Assembly (NCBI GenBank): GCA_040255575.1
Contig: JBDZVF010000070.1
Location: forward strand, 1-18,151
Direction: 5' to 3'
Length of the DNA: 18,151 nucleotides
Origin: JADGHX01 sp040255575
GTDB lineage: Bacteria > Pseudomonadota > Gammaproteobacteria > Steroidobacterales > Steroidobacteraceae
Positions 1-6,290 of the stretch are shown piece after piece. The translations under genes were made by a program, and so were the position numbers. Position 1 is the stretch's first letter. Each line of letters begins with the position of its first letter. The notes beneath the pieces are model-generated. The model was given only the letters and a program-made list of their open reading frames with translations. It was not told the origin of the DNA and searched no databases.

Positions 1-1
1 G

Positions 2-529
2 CACACGGACCAGGCGCATCCGCACGTGCACATGGTCGTCAAAGCCGAGGACGCGCAAGGCCGAAGGCTCCGCGTCGACAAACGGATGCTGCGTCAATGG
101 CGGGAGGATTTCGCTCAGCTTATGAGGGAGCAGGGCGTCGCCGCCAACGCGTCCTCGCGCATTGTTCGCGGTCGTGACAAGGCGAAGCCGAGTGATGCGG
201 TTTATCGCATGCGACGGCGAGGCGCGCCGACTGCCTATACCGGGACTACGCTGGGGAACAACACGCGGACCAGAGTTACGAATGTTCCCAAGAACGTGCG
301 GGAGAGTTCATTGGTGACGGCGTACTGGCGCATGACGGCGGAAACGCTTGATGCTCAAGGAGAGGTTGCACTTGCTGGCGATGTCCGATATTTCGCAATC
401 CGCCTTCTGCAGTCGCTAGCTAATGAGGAACGCCGGACCGCGGCGATCGAGCAACATAATGCAGGCAGCAAGCCGCCGCAGCAGATCTCGGAGAACATAG
501 GTCGTCGCGAACATAGTCCAACGCGATAG
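2..529 (+). CDS. Relaxase/mobilization nuclease, C-terminal part (5' end outside window)
   Basis: The frame is open from base 2, so the gene begins before the window. The first visible residues read HTDQAHPHVHMVVKAED, the three-histidine metal-binding motif (HxxxxHPHVH type) of MobA/VirD2-family relaxases. These enzymes nick one strand at an origin of transfer and carry it to the recipient in conjugation. The catalytic tyrosine should lie upstream and cannot be seen. After the motif come a basic, helical stretch (DKRMLRQWREDFAQLMREQG) and a low-complexity polar tail. The stop is TAG at 527-529. No partner mobilization gene follows directly. With the integrase at 2776-4002 it suggests a mobilizable integrative element. 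The motif is direct evidence; the mobility role is family knowledge. Confidence 0.85.
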   Translation, partial: HTDQAHPHVHMVVKAEDAQGRRLRVDKRMLRQWREDFAQLMREQGVAANASSRIVRGRDKAKPSDAVYRMRRRGAPTAYTGTTLGNNTRTRVTNVPKNVRESSLVTAYWRMTAETLDAQGEVALAGDVRYFAIRLLQSLANEERRTAAIEQHNAGSKPPQQISENIGRREHSPTR

Positions 530-771
530 TGGGGCCCGGTGCCACCCGACTCCGCCGAGGCAGTTCCTCATGCTCAGATGAAGAGTGGTATCTGCCTGGG
601 TATCTCCACCATCAGAGCTGCTATGGCCGAAAGCACGGCCCTCATTCATTAGCCTGCACCACCAACAGTTCCACTCATACTGCCTCCCTATCATTGTTTC
701 GGGCTAGAGATCGTACGCAGTGGCGGGGGACGGGCTTTATCCGGTAGACTGTGAATAGGGAGGTAGTAGAC
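530..771. other. Non-coding gap with a ribosome binding site and a weak hairpin
   Basis: No convincing gene is visible on either strand. A short hairpin at 625-640 (GGCCG stem, AAAGCA loop, CGGCC) follows the relaxase but has no T-run, so terminator function is doubtful. AGGGAGG at 757-763 sits 8 nt before GTG 772 and is a strong ribosome binding site that sets the start of the next gene. A promoter for the small-gene array would be expected here, but I find no convincing -35/-10 pair. Confidence 0.4.
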
Positions 772-1104
772 GTGTCTCGTGAAGTAGAACTGCTAACAGA
801 GATCCGCGACCTGCTTTTGCTCGTGGCGGAACCAGCCATTGCGAAACGCGATCAGAAGCTCCGAGATGCGTTGCGCAAGGTCGCGGGAAAGGGCGCGAAG
901 AACGCTCGTGCCATTTTGCTAATGAACGGAACACGCTCGCAGTCAGCGATTGCGAAGGAAGTCCAGATCGATCCAGGCCAGCTAAGCAGACTCGTTAAAG
1001 CGCTTGCGGGCCAGTTTTTGATAGCGTCAGACGAGAAGCATCCGAAGCTCGCAGTCATGGTTCCGGCTAACTTCTTCGACGAGATGGAGCCGGATCGTGA
1101 GTGA
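772..1104 (+). CDS. Small winged-helix-like DNA-binding protein, first of four tandem relatives
   Basis: GTG 772 is chosen over the upstream in-frame GTG 751 because AGGGAGG at 757-763 lies 8 nt before it. The 110-residue protein has a leucine-rich N-terminal helix (ELLTEIRDLLLLVAEP) of oligomerization type. A conserved AEPAIAKRD segment follows, then a helix-turn-helix (RSQSAIAKEVQIDPGQLSRL) and a beta-wing ending in VMVPANFFDE. The next gene repeats this pattern: ILLMNG, a serine-or-threonine-rich recognition helix, and VPxNFFD. DNA binding is inferred from the fold pattern. The role is unknown: it could be a regulator, or a structural DNA-binding part of a multi-gene system. The stop overlaps the next start by 8 nt (GTGAGTGA), which implies coupled translation. 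Confidence 0.75.
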   Translation: MSREVELLTEIRDLLLLVAEPAIAKRDQKLRDALRKVAGKGAKNARAILLMNGTRSQSAIAKEVQIDPGQLSRLVKALAGQFLIASDEKHPKLAVMVPANFFDEMEPDRE

Positions 1105-1438
1105 TCACTCCGCCGAGCTGCTGGAGAATGTACGCGAGATTCGAAAGCTCCTTGAGCTTCTTGCCGAACCTGCGATCGCTCAGCGGGATGCAAAGTTCCG
1201 CGCAGAACTTCGGGAGATCGCTGGATGAAGCAAACCCAAACAGAAATCGATCTTGCTGATGAATGGAAAACTTCGACAGAAAGAGATCCAAGCGGAGACA
1301 TCCATCAATGCGGGACATCTGAGTACGCTTGTCGGGCAACTGGGCAGATCCAAGTTGCTGACGGGTGATCCAAAGCTTCCGCAGCTTGTGATTTCCGTTC
1401 CATCAAACTTCTTTGATTTAGATGCAAAAGGTGACTGA
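1097..1438 (+). pseudogene. Second winged-helix paralogue, interrupted by an in-frame TGA
   Basis: Reading from GTG 1097 gives MSDHSAELLENVREIRKLL, then LAEPAIAQRDAKFRAELREIAG, then TGA at 1226-1228. The same frame goes straight on with SKPKQKSILLMNGKLRQ and ends VISVPSNFFDLDAKGD at 1438. Both halves align with the preceding paralogue (RKVAGKGAKNARAILLMNG and VMVPANFFDEMEP) with no frame change, so a single codon breaks an otherwise complete 113-codon gene. A downstream restart at TTG 1253 or ATG 1259 would yield only the helix-turn-helix and wing. Options are a nonsense mutation, a sequencing error, readthrough, or split expression as two peptides. The rest of the frame has no frameshift, so decay would be recent. 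Confidence 0.75.
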
Positions 1439-1760
1439 GGAAGCGCTGCTCGATGTGTTGAAGGACATCCGCAATTGGATGCGGGCGGCTGCGCACGCGC
1501 CAGTTCTGGCATTGCTCAAGAGTCAGCTGCCTGATGCGAAGGCGCGAATGGCTTATCAGATGCTGGATGGGTCGGCGTCGATGGAGCAGGTCCGTGTGGC
1601 CTGCAAGATGAGCCCGAACGCATTGCTCGAGTTGGCAAACCGCTGGTCTGCCGCGGGCCTGATGGAGATCAATCAAGAGAAAAAGAGAGTCAGGCTTTTC
1701 GATCTGGAGGACTTTGGCCTTCTGGAGAGTTCCGGTCAGCAGAAGAAGGCGAGTAAGTAG
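1422..1760 (+). CDS. Third winged-helix paralogue
   Basis: The ATG 1422 start gives 112 residues. GTG 1431 is an alternative that would reproduce the 8-nt overlap (GTGACTGA) seen between the first two genes; neither start has a clear ribosome binding site. The layout matches its neighbours: an N-terminal amphipathic helix (EEALLDVLKDIRNWM), a linker, a helix-turn-helix-like stretch (SMEQVRVACKMSPNALLELA) and a short wing (LMEINQEKKRVRLFDLEDFG). Sequence similarity to paralogues 1 and 2 is weaker, and the VPxNFFD ending is lost. It probably diverged after duplication and may bind a different site or partner. Function is unknown; the fold and kinship are inferred from the aligned architecture. 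Confidence 0.7.
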   Translation: MQKVTEEALLDVLKDIRNWMRAAAHAPVLALLKSQLPDAKARMAYQMLDGSASMEQVRVACKMSPNALLELANRWSAAGLMEINQEKKRVRLFDLEDFGLLESSGQQKKASK

Positions 1761-2158
1761 TGTCGGATCGACGCGCAAAGAAGGATAGCGTCGAAGTATC
1801 TTCACAGACACTCCAGGACGAGCTTGTCGCGATCAAGGATAGACTGAGTGCGATCGAGACAATTGCCAGTATCTCCAACGTCTCCGTCGTGAAGAAGTAT
1901 GTGGAAGACCATCTGAAGACGGACAAAGCAAGGGAGATCATGCGGGAGTGCGAACAGCCACGCACCAAGAGCTATCTAAGAACGCACTTCCGTTTCAACA
2001 GCGATCAAGCCTTGGACCACCATTTGAAACCGTTGCGGGAGGCCGACCTGCTACGACAGCGGATTGAGGAAGACGGAACGATGACTTTCGAGTGGAGCAA
2101 TCTGTTCAAGCGCCTGCCGAAGACGACGCTGCGGGCAATTGTCGGTACTAACAAGTAG
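1760..2158 (+). CDS. Fourth winged-helix-like protein with an N-terminal coiled coil
   Basis: It starts with GTG 1760, sharing one base with the previous stop (TAGTG), so it is very likely co-translated. The 132 residues begin with a charged leader and a heptad-like helix (TLQDELVAIKDRLSAIETI). Next is EDHLKTDKAREIMRECEQ, then a helix-turn-helix-like region (KSYLRTHFRFNSDQALDHHL) and a wing (ADLLRQRIEEDGTMTFEWS). The arrangement matches the other three genes, although residue identity is low. No enzymatic motif is seen. Four different members in one transcript suggest a hetero-oligomeric DNA-binding assembly or regulators of one another; this is inference. Confidence 0.7.
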   Translation: MSDRRAKKDSVEVSSQTLQDELVAIKDRLSAIETIASISNVSVVKKYVEDHLKTDKAREIMRECEQPRTKSYLRTHFRFNSDQALDHHLKPLREADLLRQRIEEDGTMTFEWSNLFKRLPKTTLRAIVGTNK

Positions 2159-2183
2159 AGCCGACGCGACTAAGATGTAGAGA

Positions 2184-2747
2184 ATGGCTAAGGCGCGCAA
2201 AAAGAAGTTACGTGAACGAAAGAAGCTATCTCTTGCCACGCGCGTCGCGGTTCTGACGGAAGCCGGCTATCGTTGTGCAGTGCCGACGTGTCGGCAGATT
2301 CTCGCATTGGACATGCACCACATCTGGGAAGTGGCGGCGGGGGGCAGCGATAATCCTGACAATCTCATCGCGCTATGTCCGACATGTCACAACCTTTACC
2401 ACCGCGGCACGATTCACTCTGAATCCATCTACGTTTATAAAGCAATGCTCGTTGCCATTACGCGGGCATTTGATATCGAAGCCGTAGACCGATTGATCTT
2501 CCTTGAATCCTGCAAGAAGGATTTCGTTGTGGTCTCGGGCGATGGAGTGCTGCAGTTCGCCAGATTAATCGCCGCGGGTTTCGCGAGTTGTGTGCAGAAG
2601 TCGAACAATAACTGGCAGATCGTTACTTACACGTTGAACATTACGGAAAAGGGACGGCAGATGATCGAAGCATGGAGGCAGGGTGATCGCACAGAGCTGC
2701 GCAGAGTAATCAGCGGGCCTGGCAAGGTGTCAAAAGGAAGCGCATAA
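2184..2747 (+). CDS. HNH endonuclease with a probable C-terminal winged helix
   Basis: The 187-residue protein has a lysine/arginine-rich N-terminus, then a zinc-supported HNH nuclease domain at about residues 20-75. Visible are C31 and C36, the paired H45-H46 (DMHHIWEVAAGG), N60 (NPDNLIALC) and C65-C68-H69 with H73 (CPTCHNLYH). All key residues are present, so it should cut DNA in a metal-dependent way. Residues about 100-170 end in VTYTLNITEKGRQMIEAW, which reads like the last helix and wing of a winged-helix domain. That would make it a nuclease with its own DNA reader. It lies 25 bp after the fourth winged-helix gene on the same strand, so it probably shares their transcript. It could be a defence nuclease or a homing-type enzyme; no methylase partner is present. 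Confidence 0.85.
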   Translation: MAKARKKKLRERKKLSLATRVAVLTEAGYRCAVPTCRQILALDMHHIWEVAAGGSDNPDNLIALCPTCHNLYHRGTIHSESIYVYKAMLVAITRAFDIEAVDRLIFLESCKKDFVVVSGDGVLQFARLIAAGFASCVQKSNNNWQIVTYTLNITEKGRQMIEAWRQGDRTELRRVISGPGKVSKGSA

Positions 2748-2775
2748 CGCGGAGTTCGGTGGAACTGGCCCGGAT

Positions 2776-4002
2776 TCACGAACGATGCTCTTGCGAAGGC
2801 TCTGGGTTTGGCAGATGCGATGTAGACGTAACTGCTCCGCGCAGCCTGTCCAAATAGTCGGCCCACGATTGCATCATCTTGCGTCGCTCGGGCAGATGCT
2901 CTGCGTAGTTGTAGGCGGCCCGTACCGGATCGCGCTCGCCGTGTGCGAGCTGACGTTCAATTGCGTCCCGATTCCAGCCATGTTCATTGAGCAATGTGCT
3001 CGCCATGCTGCGAAAACCGTGACCCGTCATGTCCATTGACGTGTAGCCCATTCGACGCAACGCCGAGTTGATGGTGTTCTCTGACATCGGGCGCGTTCGC
3101 GTAACCGCTGCAGGAAAGACGTATCGGCTCCATTTTGCCGTCAGCGGCTGAAGTTCCGTGAAGAGAGCGAGAGCCTGCCGGGAAAGCGGCACGATGTGGA
3201 GTGCACGTGCCTTCATCTTTTCCGCAGGAATTCTCCACTCCGCAGTCTGGAAGTTGATTTCTGCCCATTCCGCATGTCGCAGCTCGCCAGGCCGCACGAA
3301 GACCAACGGCGCGAGGCGCAGCGCTGTTCGAGTGATCGCGCTTCCGTCGTAGCTATCGATTGAGCGAAGGAGGGCGGCGACCTTCTCTGGCTCTGTGATG
3401 CTGGCGAAGTGCCCGGCCTTCACCGGAGGCAATGCGCCGCGGAGGTCGGCGGAAGGGTCGCGTTCTGCGCGTCCCGTTGCTACGGCGTACCGGAATACTT
3501 GGCCGCAGTTCTGATGTGCGCGATGGGCGGTGTCGAGCGCCCCGCGTTCCTCGATCCGCCTCAAACAGGTGAGCAATTCCGGCGCCGTGATTTCCCGAAT
3601 CGGCCGTGCCCCGATCCAAGGGAACAGATCCAGCTCGATCCGCCGAATCACTTTCTCTGAATGACTTGCAGCCCAGTTCACCGAGAACTTGGCAAACCAC
3701 TCGCGGGCGATGGCTTCGAAGGTTTCGGCAGTGACTTTCTGCTCGATCTGTCGGCGCACGCTCGGATCGACGCCGCTTTTATGCAGCTTCTTGGCTTCAT
3801 CCCGGCGCTCGCGCGCTTCGCGCAGCGAAATCTCCGGATACACGCCAAGTGAGATGAGCTTTTCTCGCCCTTGAACCCGATACCGGAAGCGCCACCACCG
3901 CGACCCATTGGGATTGACGATGACGTACAGCCCACCGCCATCCGTGAGCTTGTACGGCTTCTCGCGAGGCTTGGCGTTGCGAACCGCCGTATCCGTGAGC
4001 AT
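2776..4002 (-). CDS. Tyrosine recombinase (P4-type integrase)
   Basis: ATG 4002 is chosen because MLTDTAVRNAKPREKPYKL is the usual N-terminus of integrases with the DUF4102 arm-binding domain; the frame is open 10 codons further up. The 408-residue protein has the N-terminal domain (about 1-90), a SAM-like core-binding domain (about 95-190) and the catalytic domain. The catalytic residues are R237 (VFVRPGELRHAEW), H328-x-x-R331 (HGFRSMAS), H354 (LAHGERD) and Y364 (RAAYNYAEHL). All are present, so it is probably active. It converges on the HNH gene, and its start faces the tRNA-Ala fragment at 4165-4213, the expected target site. Repeated 8-mers upstream may be arm-type binding sites. Confidence 0.93.
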   Translation of the reverse strand: MLTDTAVRNAKPREKPYKLTDGGGLYVIVNPNGSRWWRFRYRVQGREKLISLGVYPEISLREARERRDEAKKLHKSGVDPSVRRQIEQKVTAETFEAIAREWFAKFSVNWAASHSEKVIRRIELDLFPWIGARPIREITAPELLTCLRRIEERGALDTAHRAHQNCGQVFRYAVATGRAERDPSADLRGALPPVKAGHFASITEPEKVAALLRSIDSYDGSAITRTALRLAPLVFVRPGELRHAEWAEINFQTAEWRIPAEKMKARALHIVPLSRQALALFTELQPLTAKWSRYVFPAAVTRTRPMSENTINSALRRMGYTSMDMTGHGFRSMASTLLNEHGWNRDAIERQLAHGERDPVRAAYNYAEHLPERRKMMQSWADYLDRLRGAVTSTSHLPNPEPSQEHRS

Positions 4003-4004
4003 GT

Positions 4005-4052
4005 GGGGGTAACAGCCTTCCCGACCTGGCACTTACCCCCGTCTTTACCCCC
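4005..4052. repeat. Repeated TTACCCCC 8-mers around the integrase start (candidate arm sites)
   Basis: TTACCCCC occurs at 4033-4040 and 4045-4052, a 12-bp period with a 4-bp spacer. An inverted copy (GGGGGTAA) lies at 4005-4012, next to the integrase start codon. The position between integrase and attachment site fits arm-type sites bound by the integrase N-terminal domain, or autoregulatory operators. Exact repetition is seen directly; function is inferred. Confidence 0.55.
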
Positions 4053-4164
4053 AGTGTGGTAGGCTGTCAACGAACAGCCCAGTACATGGTGGTAAGCGGT
4101 TTCAAGGAAAATCCGGTACTTAGCTACTTCATTGTACTACCGGATACAGCCTAGGACAGGTGAA

Positions 4165-4213
4165 TGGTGGAGCGGAAGGGGATCGAACCCTCGACCTTCG
4201 CATTGCGAATGCG
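4165..4213 (-). other. 3' fragment of tRNA-Ala(CGC): integrase attachment site
   Basis: On the minus strand the sequence ends with an acceptor 3' strand CCGCTCC plus ACCA. Before that is a T arm with TTCGATC loop, and before it an anticodon loop TTCGCAA. That loop has U33, anticodon CGC and A37, so it reads GCG (alanine). The 3' side of the anticodon stem is present, but the 5' side pairs imperfectly. No D arm or 5' acceptor strand GGAGCGG follows upstream (above 4213). So this is only about the 3' two thirds of a tRNA gene, as left by integrase crossover. It is not expected to make a functional tRNA. Confidence 0.75.
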
Positions 4214-4382
4214 GACCGACCCCTCTAAGCACCTGATTGTGTAGAGATCGTGGCGCAACGGCCGTTGTATTCGTTCCGCACGAGATGGCACAAGAGCGCA
4301 GAGATGAGGGTCCCGCAGATCTCCCGCAGGTTTTCGGGCTTGCGAGCGGTCGTAAAAGCGGCAGTGAGGTGGGCCGCGCCTC

Positions 4383-4937
4383 TTACCTGCGGACGCGCTT
4401 TGCCATGAGGATATCGGGCTTGCCGAATCCATTGGCGTCCGGGATGACGCCGACGATGTGGTATCCGACGCGGAGGTAGAACTCGAACGGATGAGATCCA
4501 CGGTTCCGAACGGACTGGAGTCTCTGGAGCACGTCGGGATAGAGATCCGTGCCTCCCAGGGTGGTTCGGCCGTTCTCGTCGTCTGTGCCCAGGAGCACTG
4601 TGCATCCGCCACGCGTGTCAACCTGCCTCTCGAAATCCGAAATCAGCTCGCGGCCAATGCCTCGTCGACGCGAGTCCGTTCGGACGATGAGTGGATGCAG
4701 TTCCCAGACATTCCCACCGTATTGAGGCATGCCGGCGATCCACCCGAGAACATCGCCCGATTCCGCGACGGCGCATCGGCTGATTCGATTCGGCGCGAGC
4801 GATTCGGTCACCTCCGCTCTCGCCGCTTCGAGGGTTCGCCACGCGTTCGAGCCTGTCTCGCCAAACTCTTTCAGGATCAAGGTCGAGATCTGTTCGATTG
4901 CGCGGGTGTTTTGGGTTGTGAGATCGATGATTTCCAT
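4383..4937 (-). CDS. GNAT acetyltransferase resembling aminoglycoside 6'-N-acetyltransferase
   Basis: ATG 4937 is used although the frame is open for 81 codons upstream, because those codons overlap the phosphotransferase gene and MEIIDL begins the domain. The 184-residue length fits AAC(6') enzymes. The GNAT core shows WELHPLIV (beta strand 4), then the acetyl-CoA pyrophosphate loop RRRGIGREL at about 89-97, then LLGTDDENGRTTLGGTDLY. The C-terminal block HPFEFYLRVGYHIVGVIP and NGFGKPDILMAK matches, as I recall it, the chromosomal AAC(6')-Ii type. The expected reaction is acetylation of the 6'-amino group of aminoglycosides in the cytoplasm. Substrate is inferred; a related GNAT with another amine substrate is possible. 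It follows the phosphotransferase by 10 bp in one transcript. Confidence 0.8.
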   Translation of the reverse strand: MEIIDLTTQNTRAIEQISTLILKEFGETGSNAWRTLEAARAEVTESLAPNRISRCAVAESGDVLGWIAGMPQYGGNVWELHPLIVRTDSRRRGIGRELISDFERQVDTRGGCTVLLGTDDENGRTTLGGTDLYPDVLQRLQSVRNRGSHPFEFYLRVGYHIVGVIPDANGFGKPDILMAKRVRR

Positions 4938-4947
4938 CCGGAAGTGC

Positions 4948-5979
4948 CTACAGGTCCAGAAGTTTCGCGCCGTGGTTCGCGAGAAGATGCTGAAAGGTTC
5001 CAGGTTCTTCCCGCGTGTCGATGCCGCTCGCATGACCACATCGCGACGTATAGGCCACTGCATACGCGAAAGCGGCACCACACAATTCGCGCTCGGCCCT
5101 GGTAAACGGTGTTCTCGAAGCAGCTTCATAGTCGGCGATGAACGCGCGAGCTTCTTCCAATGTGGGTGTCTGCCTGACATCGTCCCGGCTCCAGTCTGCG
5201 CAGAACATGTGTGCGGTCATGCCCACCAGTGCGGGCTCGTGCTCGTGAGCGAGACTGTCCCAATCGAACGCAACGACAGGGGTGTCGCCGTCGAATTGAA
5301 CCTGCTCCGCGCGCCAGTCGCTGTGGCCGATGACCCGGCGGCCCGCTGGCACCATGCGTGCGCGAGCCTCCGCGGCGACTGTGTCGATGTATTGGGCGCC
5401 CTCACGGGTGGTCTCGAAATCGAAGAGTTTGCTGTGCGGAGTGGGCCACAGCGTTGCGCGCGATGACATCGAGGCCAGAAGACTTGGTGGTAGTGAGGTT
5501 TCCGGCACATACCGCGCAAGCACCTCGATTACGGCATGGAGCGATTGGGCAAGTGCTCGCCGTACGGCAGGTCGATGCCCGTCGGGAATGTTTCCTCGCA
5601 CGACGTATTCTTCGACTGTCGCGAACCCTTTGCCGAGCGGCGCCGGTACATGCAGCACGCCTGGCGCGAGCCCGAGTTCGCTCGCAATTCGGGATTGAAA
5701 ACGCGTGACTTCGACGAGGCGAGTGACAGTCCAATCGGCCTGATGCGCTTTGATCACGACCTTGCGGCCGTCAACGAGTTGTAACCCGGCTACTGCACCA
5801 ATGCTCGAGCGATAGAAAAGCGTCTCGCGCGGAGCCGAGCCCAGTTCGCGTCGACAAAAGTCATCGAGAGCACCGGCGACACGGCCGGCATCGCTGAACC
5901 CGTGGATCGCCATCTCCACGTACGGAAGATCCCACTCGGCGAGGTGAGATGCGATTGGCGCGACGACGTCATCGTTCAC
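4948..5979 (-). CDS. Aminoglycoside-phosphotransferase-family (APH) kinase
   Basis: GTG 5979 is chosen because TGAGGAG lies about 10 nt upstream on the minus strand; the frame is open further up without a good start signal. The 343-residue protein has the kinase-like fold of the APH/choline kinase family. A lysine in GRKVVIKAHQ (K77) is positioned for ATP binding. The catalytic loop is IGHSDWRAEQVQF (D221), followed by the metal-binding strand VVAFDWDSL (D239/D241). These enzymes transfer phosphate from ATP to a hydroxyl of a small molecule. The paired AAC(6')-like gene suggests an aminoglycoside, but sugar or other alcohol substrates are possible. It is the first gene of the two-gene cassette. 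Confidence 0.82.
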   Translation of the reverse strand: MNDDVVAPIASHLAEWDLPYVEMAIHGFSDAGRVAGALDDFCRRELGSAPRETLFYRSSIGAVAGLQLVDGRKVVIKAHQADWTVTRLVEVTRFQSRIASELGLAPGVLHVPAPLGKGFATVEEYVVRGNIPDGHRPAVRRALAQSLHAVIEVLARYVPETSLPPSLLASMSSRATLWPTPHSKLFDFETTREGAQYIDTVAAEARARMVPAGRRVIGHSDWRAEQVQFDGDTPVVAFDWDSLAHEHEPALVGMTAHMFCADWSRDDVRQTPTLEEARAFIADYEAASRTPFTRAERELCGAAFAYAVAYTSRCGHASGIDTREEPGTFQHLLANHGAKLLDL

Positions 5980-6241
5980 GGCGGAGGGACTCCTCAGTGA
6001 AAAAGGCGGCCGATAAATCGTAAGCGGCAGCGCCTGATTGCGTGGTCGGCTTCCAAATTGTCGCCTCGCTCCCCACGCACCCCTCGTCCGACAAAGGCTC
6101 GTCCGGATACGATCAAGACCCACGCCGAATCATGCGACGGTCTACCCCTCGCTCGGATCCCGCAGAACTCCCGCACGAAATCGGCCCAGTACGGGCTACG
6201 TCAGAAAGACGTTCCCAAATTATTGTTTTAACTGGAAATAT

Positions 6242-6265
6242 TGGTGGAGCGGAAGGGGATCGAAC
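6242..6265. repeat. Second exact 24-bp copy of the tRNA-Ala 3' end
   Basis: It is identical to 4165-4188 and in the same orientation, covering the CCA end, acceptor 3' strand and part of the T arm. Identity stops abruptly at both sides: at 6266 the sequence leaves the tRNA. The broken gene at 6291 begins its recognisable reading frame only 26 bp later, so this junction probably cut off that gene's 5' end. Confidence 0.75.
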
Positions 6266-6290
6266 GGACACCTAAGGCATTGATCTTTAG

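Larger units (their letters stand above)
1..4213. mobile_element. Right-hand part of an integrative/mobilizable island ending at a tRNA-Ala(CGC) fragment
   Basis: The order is relaxase, small winged-helix gene array, HNH nuclease, convergent tyrosine integrase, then a tRNA 3' fragment about 160 bp from the integrase start. Integrase next to a tRNA 3' end is the standard layout of tRNA-targeting islands. The other end lies outside the window, so size and mobility cannot be judged. The 5' half of the tRNA is missing at this junction. That is unexpected for a simple single insertion and suggests a neighbouring, tandemly inserted island or later rearrangement. Confidence 0.55.
4165..6265. mobile_element. 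Resistance-like two-gene cassette between direct repeats of a tRNA end
   Basis: Exact 24-bp direct repeats at 4165-4188 and 6242-6265 flank about 2.05 kb. The segment carries only the phosphotransferase and acetyltransferase genes. Both repeats are the T-arm and acceptor part of the tRNA-Ala(CGC) 3' end. No integrase lies between them, so movement would rely on the neighbouring integrase at 2776-4002. Alternatives are a tandem island whose own integrase was deleted, or two independent integration scars. Confidence 0.5.

Noticed and set aside
529..747. 72-codon plus-strand frame after the relaxase
   Set aside because: It has unusual composition, no ribosome binding site and no recognisable motif, and overlaps the leader of the winged-helix array.
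2785..4062. Plus-strand open frames across the first integrase
   Set aside because: They are shadows of the intact minus-strand integrase and have no domain or ribosome-site support.
4458..5466. Long plus-strand frames over the acetyltransferase/phosphotransferase genes
   Set aside because: The minus-strand proteins carry clear motifs; the plus-strand frames are high-GC artefacts with arginine-rich, motif-free content.
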